DNA of 64,000 nt from Gammaproteobacteria bacterium (GCA_020847075.1 JADLCS010000062.1:1-64000), one strand, 5' to 3'; positions 1 through 9,563 are shown, counted from the stretch's first letter. Numbers and translations: made by a program. The notes: generated from the sequence alone by a model not told the origin.

Positions 1-554
<554 letters not shown>

Positions 555-574
555 TTACGCAAAGAGGCGGACCC

Positions 575-1096
575 ATGAACGACAGCGGCCGGCGGAGCGA
601 CGACGAACGGCATATCCACGCCTACGAGCGCATGCTGGAACACATCAGGCATCTGGGCGACCAGGCGGGGAGACACGCGCGGCCCGCGCTGCGGCACCTG
701 ATCGACGCCGCCGAGCTGAAGATGATCGAGCTCAACGAGCTGACGCGCGAGGAGGCCGTGAAGATCGGCGCCTTCCTCCAGCGCGACATCGAGCACGCCG
801 CCGCCTACCTCAACCGTCCGGAGCAGCGGGAACTGATCGACTGGTTCAAATTCGACGTCGGCCTGATCGAATCACGCCTGCTGGAGCTGTTCACCGGCGT
901 CGCCGATCAGACCCGGCTCGGACTGCTGGCGCTGGAACGGCAGGCGCAGCTCGCCTCCGAGTATCATACCGGCGAGATCACCGGCATAGGCACGCTATGC
1001 TGCGCCGCCTGCGGCGAGGCGCTGCACTTTCACACCACCCGCCATATTCCGCCGTGCCCGAAGTGCCGGGGGACGAACTTCAAAAGACAGGACTAA
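575..1096 (+). CDS. Zinc-ribbon protein of the YbeL/DUF1451 type
   Basis: A 172-residue protein of unknown biochemical role. The long N-terminal part is helical and charged. The C-terminus carries a four-cysteine zinc ribbon, C142-x2-C145 and C160-x2-C163. The length, this architecture and the position divergent from leuS match the YbeL (DUF1451) family. ATG 575 was chosen because it follows an AGAGGCGG Shine-Dalgarno sequence; an in-frame ATG at 503 would add 24 residues without family support. The last two codons and the stop (CAG GAC TAA) lie inside an AGGACTAAGG-type repeat, so the extreme C-terminus may be repeat-derived. Function is not known. Confidence 0.85.
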   Translation: MNDSGRRSDDERHIHAYERMLEHIRHLGDQAGRHARPALRHLIDAAELKMIELNELTREEAVKIGAFLQRDIEHAAAYLNRPEQRELIDWFKFDVGLIESRLLELFTGVADQTRLGLLALERQAQLASEYHTGEITGIGTLCCAACGEALHFHTTRHIPPCPKCRGTNFKRQD

Positions 1097-1123
1097 GGGC
1101 CTAGGACCAAGGACTAAGTAAAA
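1089..1123 (+). repeat. AGGACTAAGG-type repeat cluster, copy 1
   Basis: Tandem degenerate units (AGGACTAAGG, CTAGGACCAAGG, ACTAAGTAAAA) sit exactly at the 3' end of the zinc-ribbon gene and supply its TAA stop. The same motif occurs in inverted orientation at 1492-1529 and as another inverted pair at 45141-45173 and 45312-45348. Confidence 0.8.
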
Positions 1124-1190
1124 CAAAAATATGTGGCTCGAATAAATCACATCGACATCCGGGCCACATGGATATCGAGATCCCAGATCC

Positions 1191-1270
1191 GTAGGTCGGG
1201 CTGAACGCAGTGCAGCCCGACTTGCAGATGGCGAGAACGTTGGGCTTCGCGTTGCTCAGCCCAAGCTACG
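1191..1270. repeat. Two TAGGTCGGGCTGAACGC-type palindromes
   Basis: Two imperfect palindromes lie back to back: 1191-1221 (GTAGGTCGGGCTG ... CAGCCCGAC) and 1238-1270 (GTTGGGCTTCGC ... GCTCAGCCCAAGC). Another copy is at 54512-54544. The form is like the intergenic palindromic families common in gammaproteobacteria. The rest of the 1097-1511 gap shows no gene. Confidence 0.65.
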
Positions 1271-1304
1271 TGACTGCCGGCACACCTTACCCGCGTGCAG
1301 GAAG

Positions 1305-1328
1305 GGGGACAGACTGAAGTCTGTCCCC
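1305..1328. repeat. GGGGACAGACTGAAGTCTGTCCCC palindrome
   Basis: A perfect 11-bp inverted repeat around a GA centre. It belongs to the GGGGACAG/CTGTCCCC family found at 10634, 13755, 17374, 49785 and 54687. Confidence 0.8.
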
Positions 1329-1491
1329 GAATGTATTTAGCGCCGCGTATTTCCGCGTGGGCACCAACCCCGTGCCCACCTTACGTGGCTGAATATACGT
1401 GAATCGTAATGGGTAAAGAGAGGAGCATACCTCGCCCCAGGTCATCAACACATTTTAATCACCCTTTACCCATCACCCATCACGCTCTTGA

Positions 1492-1529
1492 TTTTTACTT
1501 ACTCCTTAGCCCTAAGCCCTTAGTCCTAC
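1492..1529 (-). repeat. AGGACTAAGG-type repeat cluster, copy 2
   Basis: Read on the minus strand this is GTAGGACTAAGGGCTTAGGGCTAAGGAGTAAGTAAAA (in units, not exact spacing), an inverted partner of copy 1. It overlaps the end of lnt: the codons for V-G-L-R-A and the TAG stop all come from the repeat. Confidence 0.8.
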
Positions 1530-3038
1530 CTTTCTGGCCCTCAGCAGTCCTATCGCTATCATGAATCCGGCGAGCACCAGAAACCCTGCATTCCCCACCC
1601 GGACATACGGCGTGGCGCCCTGTCGCGGCTGCACCTCGCCGCTCAAGACGTGGACCTCGAACTGGGGCGAGGTGTCGAGCAGTTCGCCGCGGTATCCGAT
1701 GAGGGCGGAGATGCCGGTATTGGTAGAGCGCAGCAGCGGCCGGCCGGTCTCGAGCGCGCGCATGCGCGCGATCTGGAGATGCTGGAACGGGGCCACGGAA
1801 CGGCCGAACCAGGCGTCGTTGCTGACGTTCACCAGCAGCGTGGCGCGCGGCAGCATGCGGATCATCTCCTCGCCGAAGGCGTCCTCGTAGCAGATCGACA
1901 TGCCGACCTGCTGGCCCGCCACCTCGAACGGGGCCTGCCGCTCGGGGCCGGCGCTGAAGTCCGACATCGGGACATCGAGCAGGTCCACGAAACCGCCCAG
2001 CGCCTGCTTCAGCGGCAGATACTCGGTGAACGGCACCAGATGGTGCTTGTGATATACCTGGGGGGTACCGGATCCGCCCCCCACGCTGACCATGCTGTTG
2101 TAATAGTTGCCGGAGGCGGGATCCAGGTAGATCAGCCCCACCAGCAGCTCCGCGCCCTGCGCGCGCGCCTCCTTGCCCAGCTCGTCCAGATAGGGCACGG
2201 CCTGCAGGTAGTACATCGGCATCGCGGTCTCGGGCCACACGATCAGATCGCTGTCCCAGTGCGCGCGCGTCAACCCGTCGTACAGCGCGACCGTCGGCTC
2301 CAGCATGCCCGGCTGCCATTTCATATCCTGCGACACATTACCCTGCACCAGGCTGACGCGCAGCGGCCGCCCCTCCGGCCGCGTCCATTCGATCGCGCCG
2401 GCGAGCGCCGCCCCCAGCCACAGACCGGCCAGCGCGACCAGGCACGCCGCGCGGAGACCGGGCGCGGCGCGGCGCTCGAACGCGGCCAGCAGCAGGACCC
2501 CGCTCAGGGCCACGGCGAGCGACAGGCCATAGACCCCGACCAGCGGCGCGAACCCCGCCAGCGGGCCATCGATCTGGCTGTAGCCGAGGTTCAGCCAGGG
2601 GAAACCGGTCAGAAACCAGCCGCGCACCCATTCGAACAGGGTCCACGCCGCCGGGTAGACCAGCACCATGACCGCCGCCGGCTCACGCCCCTCCCGGTGC
2701 GACAGGCGCGCGGCCAGCCCGGCGGCGAGCGCGGGGAAGACCGCCAGCACCGCGACGAGCAGGGCGGTAACGGCGGTGGACATCGCCGCGCCCATGCCGC
2801 CGAAATCGTGCATGCTCACATACACCCAGTGCACGCCGAAGCCGAACACGGCCAGCCCGGACAGATAGCCGCGCCGCATGGCCTGCCGCGGCGTCGCCCC
2901 GCGCCAGGAGGCGAACAACGCGGCGATGCACACCGGGGCGAGCAGATAGAGACCGAACGGGGCAAACGCGAGGGGCAGCGCCGCGCCGCCGGCCAGCGCC
3001 AAGAGGATGCCCCGCCCGCGGGACGATGCCGGATTCAT
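1512..3038 (-). CDS. lnt: Apolipoprotein N-acyltransferase
   Basis: Inner-membrane enzyme that transfers a third acyl chain to the N-terminal cysteine of lipoproteins, the last step of lipoprotein maturation before Lol sorting. The 508 residues fit the family (512 in E. coli). Several hydrophobic membrane segments fill the first 200 residues, followed by a nitrilase-like periplasmic domain with the catalytic triad motifs: WPETAMP (Glu near residue 270), KHHLVPFTEYLP (Lys) and SICYEDAF (Cys near residue 381). A last membrane helix is near the C-terminus. It is the last gene of miaB-phoH-ybeY-corC-lnt. The C-terminal codons V-G-L-R-A-stop are encoded by an intergenic repeat, so the original C-terminus was probably altered by it. 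Confidence 0.95.
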   Translation of the reverse strand: MNPASSRGRGILLALAGGAALPLAFAPFGLYLLAPVCIAALFASWRGATPRQAMRRGYLSGLAVFGFGVHWVYVSMHDFGGMGAAMSTAVTALLVAVLAVFPALAAGLAARLSHREGREPAAVMVLVYPAAWTLFEWVRGWFLTGFPWLNLGYSQIDGPLAGFAPLVGVYGLSLAVALSGVLLLAAFERRAAPGLRAACLVALAGLWLGAALAGAIEWTRPEGRPLRVSLVQGNVSQDMKWQPGMLEPTVALYDGLTRAHWDSDLIVWPETAMPMYYLQAVPYLDELGKEARAQGAELLVGLIYLDPASGNYYNSMVSVGGGSGTPQVYHKHHLVPFTEYLPLKQALGGFVDLLDVPMSDFSAGPERQAPFEVAGQQVGMSICYEDAFGEEMIRMLPRATLLVNVSNDAWFGRSVAPFQHLQIARMRALETGRPLLRSTNTGISALIGYRGELLDTSPQFEVHVLSGEVQPRQGATPYVRVGNAGFLVLAGFMIAIGLLRARKVGLRA

Positions 3039-3051
3039 CGGGCGGCGGGGA

Positions 3052-3930
3052 TCAGTGCGGGGGTTCCGCCGCGGGCGCGCCGGGTTCGAGGTCGATCCGG
3101 ATCAACTGCAGCAGATGGATCCGGCGACTGTCCGCGTGGAGCACCTTGAAGCGGAACGGGCCGATGTCGCGCACCTCGCCGCGCCGGGGCAGGCGGCCGA
3201 ACTCGCGCATCACGAGGCCGCCGATGGTGTCGTATTCCTCGTCGCTGAAATGCGTGCCGAAGTATTGATTGAAATCGCCGATGGGGGTGAGCGCCTTCAC
3301 GGTGTAGCGCTTCTCGCTGTGCTTCATGATGTAGAGATTGTCGTCGATGTCGTGCTCATCGACGATCTCCCCGACGATCTGCTCGAGCACGTCCTCGATG
3401 GTGACCAGGCCGTCGATGCCGCCGTATTCGTCGACGACCAGGGCGATATGGTTGCGGCTGGAACGGAATTCCTTCAGCAGCATGTTCAACCGCTTGCTCT
3501 CCGGGATGAACACCGCCGGGCGCAGGAGGTCGCGCACGTTGAATTCATGCTCGCGGCCGCCGATCAGATAGGGCAGCAGATCCTTCGCCAGCAGGATGCC
3601 GACCACCTCGTCCTTGCTCTCGCCGATAACTGGGAAGCGTGAGTGCGCCGATTCGATGATGATGGGCAGGATCTGCTGCAGGGTGGCGTCGCGCTCGACC
3701 ACCACCATCTGCGCGCGCGGGATCATGATATCGCGCACGCGCATCTCGGTGACCTGCAGCACGCCCTCGATCATCGCCAGCGCGTCGGCGTCCAGCAGGC
3801 CGCGCTGCTGCGCCACGCGCAGGACCTCGATCAGATCCTGCAGGCTGCGCGGTTCACCGGTCAGCACCTTGCTGAGTTTGTCCAGCCAGGAGCGGGGAGC
3901 CGCTTCGGAACCTGAATCCACTTCGTTCAT
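3052..3930 (-). CDS. corC: CorC/YbeX-type CBS-domain protein
   Basis: A 292-residue soluble member of the HlyC/CorC family, the same length as E. coli CorC, historically linked to magnesium/cobalt efflux and, with YbeZ and YbeY, to ribosome and envelope homeostasis. A short N-terminal region is followed by two CBS domains (about residues 70-190, starting at VRDIMIPRAQM) that probably bind adenine nucleotides, and a C-terminal CorC_HlyC domain (about 205-285, including the DTIGGLVMREFGRLPRRGE region). Its ATG overlaps the ybeY stop (ATGA) and lnt follows 13 bases later, so it is translationally coupled in the operon. The substrate is not settled for the family. Confidence 0.92.
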   Translation of the reverse strand: MNEVDSGSEAAPRSWLDKLSKVLTGEPRSLQDLIEVLRVAQQRGLLDADALAMIEGVLQVTEMRVRDIMIPRAQMVVVERDATLQQILPIIIESAHSRFPVIGESKDEVVGILLAKDLLPYLIGGREHEFNVRDLLRPAVFIPESKRLNMLLKEFRSSRNHIALVVDEYGGIDGLVTIEDVLEQIVGEIVDEHDIDDNLYIMKHSEKRYTVKALTPIGDFNQYFGTHFSDEEYDTIGGLVMREFGRLPRRGEVRDIGPFRFKVLHADSRRIHLLQLIRIDLEPGAPAAEPPH

Positions 3931-4445
3931 TGGCCTCTGCCTGTTTTTTTGAGTGATGTGCGGCGGCCCCGCGAGGGCGCGGCCGCCCGCTCGGCGGCGT
4001 AGGGATCGGGATAGCCCAGTCCCGCGAGTATCTTTCGTTCCAGCCCTTCCATGCGCGCCGCCTCGCGCGGCCTTTCGTGGTCATGGCCCAGCAGGTGCAG
4101 CACGCCGTGCACGACCAGGTGCGCCCAATGCGCCCGCGGCGGCTTACCCTGATCGGCGGCCTCCCGCTGCACCACCGGTGCGCACAGCACGATGTCCCCG
4201 AGCAGGGGCGGGCGCATCCTTTCCGGGTGTTCGAAGGGAAAGGACAGCACGTTGGTCGGCCCGCCGCGCCGCCGGTAGCGCTCGTTCAACGCCCGTCCCT
4301 CGTCCTCGGCGACGATGCGTACCGCCAACTGCGCGCCGCGCCGGCGCCCGGCGAGCGCCGCCCGCACCCAGGATTCGATGCTGCGCCGGGCCGGCAGGCC
4401 CGCCCTCGACCCCGTCGCGTACTGCACGTCCAGTTCCAGCGCCAC
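3927..4445 (-). CDS. ybeY: Endoribonuclease YbeY
   Basis: Single-strand-specific metallo-endoribonuclease needed for 16S rRNA 3' maturation and ribosome quality control. The zinc motif HGVLHLLGHDH is complete (His113, His117, His123 from the GTG start), and the central NVLSFPFE segment is typical. A GTG start at 4445, 17 bases past the phoH stop, gives 172 residues. That is slightly longer than the usual 150-160 because of a basic, low-complexity C-terminal tail (SRGRRTSLKKTGRGQ). An upstream in-frame ATG at 4616 would lie inside phoH and was rejected. It overlaps corC by four bases. Confidence 0.93.
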   Translation of the reverse strand: MALELDVQYATGSRAGLPARRSIESWVRAALAGRRRGAQLAVRIVAEDEGRALNERYRRRGGPTNVLSFPFEHPERMRPPLLGDIVLCAPVVQREAADQGKPPRAHWAHLVVHGVLHLLGHDHERPREAARMEGLERKILAGLGYPDPYAAERAAAPSRGRRTSLKKTGRGQ

Positions 4446-4461
4446 GAATTCCGTCCCGGAC

Positions 4462-5484
4462 CTAGCCGCCGTTCCGTCCGCCCTCGGCGCGATCGTAGGC
4501 GGCGACGATGCTCTGCACCAGGGGATGGCGCACGACGTCCCGCGCCTGAAAGAACACGAAGCTGATGCCCTCGACATCGCGCAGGACCTCGACCGCGTGA
4601 CGCAGGCCCGACACACGCTCGCGCGGCAGGTCGATCTGGGTCACGTCGCCGGTCACCACCACGGTCGACCCGAAGCCGATGCGGGTGAGGAACATCTTCA
4701 TCTGCTCGACGGTGGTGTTCTGGGCCTCGTCCAGGATGATGAAGGACTCGTTCAGCGTGCGGCCGCGCATGAAGGCGAGCGGCGCGACCTCGATCACGTT
4801 GCGCTCGATCAGCTTGGAGACGCGTTCGAAACCCAGCATTTCGTACAGGGCGTCGTACAGCGGCCGCAGATAGGGGTCGATCTTCTGCGCCATGTCGCCG
4901 GGCAGGAAGCCGAGCCGCTCGCCCGCCTCCACCGCCGGCCGCACCAGCAGGATGCGGCGCACCTCCTCGCGTTCGAGCGCCTCCACCGCACAGGCGACGG
5001 CCAGATAGGTCTTGCCCGTCCCCGCCGGCCCGATCCCGAAATTGATGTCGTAGCTGCGCACGTTCTCCACGTAACGGCGCTGGTTGGTGCCCCGCGGCGT
5101 GATATAGGCGCGCCGGATGGCGATGTCCTGCGTCTGCGCGGGGCCCTCGCCCGGCGCGGGCTCGGCGTCGACCGACTGCAGCAGCAGATGCACCCGCGCC
5201 GGCGTCAGGGGCGGCGCCTTCGCGGTCTCGTCATAGAGCTGCTTCAGCAGGCGGCTCGCCGCCTGCGCGGACGCCGCGGGGCCGGTGATGCGAAACCGGT
5301 TGCCGCGATTGCCGATCTCCACGCCGAGGCCGCGCTCGATCTGCTTGATATGCTCGTCGAGCTGACCGCACAGATCGGCCAGCCGCTGGTTATCGGCGGG
5401 CTCCAGTACCAGATCGCTGGACTGGGGGTGAGGGTCCACGGGTGTCGCGGGGGCAGGGTCCATGTCGGAGGTATGGCGCGTCAT
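4462..5484 (-). CDS. phoH: PhoH-like ATPase YbeZ
   Basis: A 340-residue cytoplasmic ATPase of the PhoH/YbeZ family, which acts with YbeY in RNA metabolism. The N-terminal 110 residues form the KH-like region of this family. The P-loop GPAGTGKT lies at residues 152-159, with LDEAQN (Walker B) at 251-256 and the GDVTQIDLP motif after it. Its ATG follows the miaB stop directly and ybeY starts 17 bases downstream, as in the conserved miaB-ybeZ-ybeY-ybeX-lnt operon. Met8 is an alternative start; the first ATG was kept because it abuts miaB. Confidence 0.94.
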   Translation of the reverse strand: MTRHTSDMDPAPATPVDPHPQSSDLVLEPADNQRLADLCGQLDEHIKQIERGLGVEIGNRGNRFRITGPAASAQAASRLLKQLYDETAKAPPLTPARVHLLLQSVDAEPAPGEGPAQTQDIAIRRAYITPRGTNQRRYVENVRSYDINFGIGPAGTGKTYLAVACAVEALEREEVRRILLVRPAVEAGERLGFLPGDMAQKIDPYLRPLYDALYEMLGFERVSKLIERNVIEVAPLAFMRGRTLNESFIILDEAQNTTVEQMKMFLTRIGFGSTVVVTGDVTQIDLPRERVSGLRHAVEVLRDVEGISFVFFQARDVVRHPLVQSIVAAYDRAEGGRNGG

Positions 5485-6855
5485 TCAGATCCAGTTGGCC
5501 GCGGTCTGTCCTTGAGCGCGCGCGCGCGGCGCCGCGAGTTCGCCGCGCAGGGAACTGCCGGCGTCCGCCGTGATCAGGACATCGGCCATGCCGCCGATCA
5601 GGTCCCCGGGCCCGGTGAAATGGACCGTATTGTTGTTGGAGGTCTTGCCGGCCAGTTGCCGCTCCGAACGGCGCGAACGGCCCTCGACCAGCACGCGCTG
5701 CACGCTGCCGACCATCGCCGCGCGGTACTCGGCGGCGAACTCCCCGATCCTGTCCTGCAGGCGCCGCAGCCGCGCCTGCTTCACCGCGGGCGGCACGTCG
5801 TCGGCGTAGGCCGCGGCCGGGGTGCCCGGGCGCGGACTGTAGACGAAGCTGTAGGAGTGGTCGAAGCGGACCGCCTCGATGAGCGCCATCGTCGCCTCGA
5901 AGTCGGCCTCCGTCTCGCCCGGGAAGCCGACGATGAAGTCCGAGGAGATACTGATCCCCGGACGCGCGGCGCGCAGGCGGCGCACGATGGAACGGTATTC
6001 GAGCGCGGTATGCCCGCGCTTCATCAGGGCGAGGATGCGGTCGGACCCGCTCTGCACCGGCAGATGGACGTGATCCGCCAGCGCCGGCACCTCGGCGAAG
6101 GCCTGGATCAGGCCGGCGTCGAATTCGAGCGGGTGCGAGGTGGTGAAACGGATGCGCTCGATCCCCGCGATCGCCGCGACGTAGTGGATCAGCAGGCCGA
6201 GGTCGGCCTCCGTCCCGTCCGCCATCGGGCCGCGATAGGCGTTGACGTTCTGGCCCAGCAGGGTCACCTCGCGTGCGCCGCGCCCGGCGTGCAGCGCGAC
6301 CTCGGCGAGCACGTCCTCGAAGGGGCGGCTGACCTCCTCGCCGCGCGTATAGGGCACGACGCAAAAGGTGCAGTACTTGCTGCAACCTTCCATGATGGAG
6401 ACGAACACGCCCGGGCCGGATACCGTGGGCTCCGGCAGGCGGTCGAATTTTTCGATCTCGGGAAAGGAGATGTCGACGACCGGGGCATTACTCCGGGCGC
6501 GCGCCGCCTCGAGCATCTGCGGGAGGCGGTGCAGGGTCTGGGGTCCGAAGATCAGGTCGACGTAGGGTGTGCGCTGATGGATCGCCGCGCCCTCCTGGCT
6601 GGCGACGCAGCCGCCCACGCCGAGGATGCGCCCGGGGCGCTCGCCCTTCCATTCGCGCCAGCGGCCCAGTTCGGAAAACACCTTCTCCTGCGCCTTGTCG
6701 CGCACGGAACAGGTATTCAACAGCAGGACATCCGCCTCTTCCGGGCGCGAGGTGAGTTCCAGTCCGTGCGACTCCGCCAGCACGTCAGCCATGCGGGCGG
6801 AATCGTATTCGTTCATCTGACAGCCGAAGGTCTTTATATATAACTTGGGTCCCAT
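5485..6855 (-). CDS. miaB: tRNA-2-methylthio-N6-dimethylallyladenosine synthase
   Basis: Radical-SAM methylthiotransferase that converts i6A37 to ms2i6A37 in tRNAs reading UNN codons. The 456 residues contain the N-terminal UPF0004 domain with cluster cysteines C12, C49 and C83, the radical-SAM triad C158-x3-C162-x2-C165 in GCSKYCTFC, and a C-terminal TRAM domain before the family-typical RGEL segment. The start [19 protein letters not shown] is the standard N-terminus. It heads the operon with phoH, ybeY, corC and lnt. Confidence 0.97.
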   Translation of the reverse strand: MGPKLYIKTFGCQMNEYDSARMADVLAESHGLELTSRPEEADVLLLNTCSVRDKAQEKVFSELGRWREWKGERPGRILGVGGCVASQEGAAIHQRTPYVDLIFGPQTLHRLPQMLEAARARSNAPVVDISFPEIEKFDRLPEPTVSGPGVFVSIMEGCSKYCTFCVVPYTRGEEVSRPFEDVLAEVALHAGRGAREVTLLGQNVNAYRGPMADGTEADLGLLIHYVAAIAGIERIRFTTSHPLEFDAGLIQAFAEVPALADHVHLPVQSGSDRILALMKRGHTALEYRSIVRRLRAARPGISISSDFIVGFPGETEADFEATMALIEAVRFDHSYSFVYSPRPGTPAAAYADDVPPAVKQARLRRLQDRIGEFAAEYRAAMVGSVQRVLVEGRSRRSERQLAGKTSNNNTVHFTGPGDLIGGMADVLITADAGSSLRGELAAPRARAQGQTAANWI

Positions 6856-6954
6856 ACTCCCCGACGAGCGTTTGCCTACCGCTCTTTAAGCTACTACGTT
6901 GTCGGCGCTTTTTCTACCCGCCGCCCCGGCGGTGTCCCCGGGACGGCCGTTAAC

Positions 6955-8151
6955 TCATTCATTATACGGAGATTCCGACTTGATCCTGTGGAGGCTCAGG
7001 TCCGCCCCCTGATACTCCTGCTCCGGCGACAGGCGCACCCCGACGGTCGCCCTCAACAGACCATAGACCGCCGTGCCGCCGATGAAGGCGATCGCGACGC
7101 CGAGGCCGGTGCCGATCGCCTGGGAGGACAGGCTCACCCCGCCGATCCCGCCCAGGGCCTGCTGCCCGAAGATACCGGCCGCGATGCCGCCCCAGACGCC
7201 GCACAGACCGTGCAGCGGCCACACGCCGAGCACATCGTCGATGCGCCAGCGGTTCTGCGTCAGGGTGAAGGTCCACACGAACAGCGCCCCCGCCACGCCG
7301 CCGGTCAACAGGGCGCCGACCGGATGCATGACGTCCGATCCGGCGCACACCGCCACCAGCCCCGCGAGTGGGCCGTTGTGCACGAAACCGGGGTCGTTCC
7401 GGCCCATGAACAGCGCGGCCAGCACGCCGCCGACCATCGCCATGAGGGAATTGAGCGCGACCAGCCCGCTCACCGCCTGCACGCTCTGCGCCGACATCAC
7501 GTTGAAGCCGAACCAGCCCACCGACAGTATCCAGGCCCCCAGCGCCAGGAAGGGGATGCTCGACGGCGGGTGCGCGCTCATCGTGCCGTCCCGGCCGTAA
7601 CGCCCGCGCCGCGCGCCCAGCATCAGCACGGCGGCGAGCCCCAGCCAGCCGCCCATCGCATGCACCACGACGGAACCGGCGAAGTCGTGGAAACGGGCGC
7701 CGAAGCTCGTCTCCAGCCAGTCCTGCAGACCGAACAGCCCGTTCCATGCGATGCCTTCGAACAGGGGATACACCAGCGCCACCAGCAGGAAACTGGCGGC
7801 GAGCTGCGGATAGAAGCGCGCGCGTTCGGCGATCCCGCCCGAGATGATGGCGGGAATGGCGGCCGCGAACGTCAGCAGGAAGAAGAATTTCACCAGCTCA
7901 TAGCCGTTCTTCTCGCTCAGCGCCGGCGCGCCGGTCAGGAAATCGATGCCATAGGCGATGCCGTAACCGATGAAGAAATACGCGAGCGTCGAGACGGAGA
8001 AGTCGCTGATGATCTTCACCAGCGCGTTGACCTGGTTCTTGCGGCGCACCGTCCCCAGTTCGAGGAAGGCAAAGCCGGCGTGCATGGCCAGCACCATGAC
8101 CGCGCCCATCAACAGGAACAGCACATCGTTACCCGCCTGCAGGTTTTCCAT
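6955..8151 (-). CDS. amtB: Ammonium transporter
   Basis: Amt-family inner-membrane channel for ammonium. The 398 residues form about eleven membrane segments, with the paired pore histidines in VVHAMGG and WPLHGLCG and the typical GGIAERARF motif. Two ATGs stand in tandem at 8154 and 8151. The Shine-Dalgarno AAAGGAGG is only one base from the first, so the second was chosen; a start further upstream at 8238 would put the promoter inside the gene. There is no cleavable signal with certainty. No glnK neighbour is visible. A sigma-54 promoter at 8198-8213 and two NtrC-like sites further upstream indicate nitrogen-limitation control. Confidence 0.95.
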   Translation of the reverse strand: MENLQAGNDVLFLLMGAVMVLAMHAGFAFLELGTVRRKNQVNALVKIISDFSVSTLAYFFIGYGIAYGIDFLTGAPALSEKNGYELVKFFFLLTFAAAIPAIISGGIAERARFYPQLAASFLLVALVYPLFEGIAWNGLFGLQDWLETSFGARFHDFAGSVVVHAMGGWLGLAAVLMLGARRGRYGRDGTMSAHPPSSIPFLALGAWILSVGWFGFNVMSAQSVQAVSGLVALNSLMAMVGGVLAALFMGRNDPGFVHNGPLAGLVAVCAGSDVMHPVGALLTGGVAGALFVWTFTLTQNRWRIDDVLGVWPLHGLCGVWGGIAAGIFGQQALGGIGGVSLSSQAIGTGLGVAIAFIGGTAVYGLLRATVGVRLSPEQEYQGADLSLHRIKSESPYNE

Positions 8152-8197
8152 CATGCCTCCTTTGCCGTGGGGGATCGCCTCAAAACGGTGAGCATCG

Positions 8198-8213
8198 AGC
8201 AAAAAATGCACCA
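8198..8213 (-). promoter_or_regulatory. Sigma-54 promoter of amtB
   Basis: The minus strand reads TGGTGCATTTTTTGCT, which fits the RpoN -24/-12 consensus TGGYRYRNNNNTTGCW at every position. It implies a transcript start near 8187, about 36 bases before the amtB start. Confidence 0.85.
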
Positions 8214-8279
8214 TATATATAAAAACTAATTGAATCATTCATATACACAGATTCAGGCGCGGCGAACCGACGTCATGAC

Positions 8280-8294
8280 GCACCATAATGGTCA
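8280..8294. promoter_or_regulatory. NtrC-like enhancer site, distal to amtB by sequence quality weaker
   Basis: GCACCATAATGGTCA resembles the NtrC site GCAC-N7-GTGC, with a perfect left arm and centre and two mismatches in the right arm. It lies about 100 bases upstream of the predicted amtB transcript start. Confidence 0.6.
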
Positions 8295-8310
8295 TGACCG
8301 GAGACAGAGC

Positions 8311-8325
8311 GCACTTATCTGGTGC
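8311..8325. promoter_or_regulatory. NtrC-like enhancer site, strong
   Basis: GCACTTATCTGGTGC has both arms of the NtrC consensus GCAC-N7-GTGC. Its centre is 31 bases, about three helical turns, from the centre of the site at 8280, and about 131 bases upstream of the predicted amtB transcript start. That arrangement suits two cooperating NtrC dimers. The rest of the 8152-8486 gap holds no gene. Confidence 0.75.
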
Positions 8326-8486
8326 GAATCCGTACCGGCGACGCGGGGTTTGCACCCTGGCCGGGCGAGGGTCCGCACGCGGGCCGGGTCTCTAAATGAA
8401 TTGCGAATGTAATCAGAAAGATGTGTTTCAGTTCCCGCGCATCCATGGCTATAATGCCGGCACTCTTCAGCAAAGGACGCCCACCG

Positions 8487-9563
8487 ATGAATCCTACGCT
8501 TGCAAAAACCCTGATCCCGGCCCTGTTCGCGGGCACGGCCTTGATCGCAGCCCCCTCCGCCGGCGCGGCCGTGCCCCTGGCCGGACAGGCGCTGGAGGCC
8601 TACGGCACGATCGATCTGTCGCTCGACCTGAGCGACAACGACATCCCCGGGGAGTCGAGCAACTTCAGTCTCTCCAGCAACGCCAGCCTGCTCGGGCTCA
8701 GGGGACAGCACGACATCGATTCGAACCTTTCCCTGGTCTGGCAACTGGCGCAGGAATACCGCGCCGATTCGGGCGGGGGCGCCTTCGCCACCCACGACAC
8801 CTTCGCCGGTTTCCGCAGCCGGGATTACGGCACCCTGCTGTTCGGCTATCACGATACCCCGTTCAAGACCCTGGAATCCCGCTGGAGCGTCCTCGGCGGA
8901 ACCGTGGCTGAAAGCCGCTCCCTGCTCGGCGCCAGCTCCGACGGCGCCGTGAACATGAATCAGCGCGCCCAGAACGCGCTGCTGTACATCAACACCTTCC
9001 GCGGGCTGGAGGTGCAGGGCATGTACGCCACGGACGCCCAGGACATCGACGCGGAGGACGTCGACGACAACGATAACGATCTGTTCAGCATCGCCGCCTG
9101 GTACACGCTGGGCGCGCTCGAACTCTCCGCCGGTTACGAGAGCTGGTCGGAACTGGCGGGCAGCGACGCCAAGGGCCTGCGCCTCGCGGCCTCGCACCCG
9201 GTGACGCGCGACGGAAAGCTCGGCCTGATCTTCGAGCGCATCAGCTCCGACGACGTCCCCGGCCTGGAGCGCAACGTGTTCGGGATCAACGGCGCCCTGC
9301 GCGCCGGCAACAACACCTTCGAGGCGCAGGTGCTGATCGCCGACGACTCCGACGCCGCCGGCGACGGCAGCGCGATCAAGGTCGGTCTCGGCGCCCGGCG
9401 CCAGCTCGACGCGCAGACGGAGATCTACGCCGCCCTCTCGCTCACCCGCAACGACGACGGCGCCCAGTACAAGGCCGCCGCGGGCGATCACGGCGACGAG
9501 ATCGACACCGTGCCCGGTGGCGATCCGAGCGCGCTCTCGATCGGCTTCCGCTTCTCGTTCTGA
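8487..9563 (+). CDS. Gram-negative general porin
   Basis: A 358-residue outer-membrane porin. A signal peptide of about 27 residues ending in PSAGA is followed by EAYGTIDLSLDLSDND, the usual first strand of Porin_4-type trimeric porins. The protein ends with SALSIGFRFSF, the terminal aromatic-F signature recognised by the BAM complex. An Asp-rich surface loop (DAQDIDAEDVDDNDNDL) lies near the middle. ATG 8487 follows an AAAGGACG Shine-Dalgarno; an earlier in-frame ATG would place a non-signal leader in front. A strong hairpin follows the gene. Substrate preference cannot be read. The promoter side faces amtB across the region with NtrC-like sites, so nitrogen control of the porin is possible but unproven. 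Confidence 0.88.
   Translation: MNPTLAKTLIPALFAGTALIAAPSAGAAVPLAGQALEAYGTIDLSLDLSDNDIPGESSNFSLSSNASLLGLRGQHDIDSNLSLVWQLAQEYRADSGGGAFATHDTFAGFRSRDYGTLLFGYHDTPFKTLESRWSVLGGTVAESRSLLGASSDGAVNMNQRAQNALLYINTFRGLEVQGMYATDAQDIDAEDVDDNDNDLFSIAAWYTLGALELSAGYESWSELAGSDAKGLRLAASHPVTRDGKLGLIFERISSDDVPGLERNVFGINGALRAGNNTFEAQVLIADDSDAAGDGSAIKVGLGARRQLDAQTEIYAALSLTRNDDGAQYKAAAGDHGDEIDTVPGGDPSALSIGFRFSF

Noticed and set aside
4315..6843. An 842-codon plus-strand open frame opposite phoH and miaB
   Set aside because: It is antisense to two conserved genes, Arg/His/Asp-rich, without domains or ribosome-binding site: a high-GC shadow frame.
8320..8390. A second cobalamin-type riboswitch before the porin
   Set aside because: Sequence pieces such as GGTGCGAATCC look alike, but the GCTGCCCCCGCAACGGTAA core and other blocks are missing; the region is better explained by the NtrC site.
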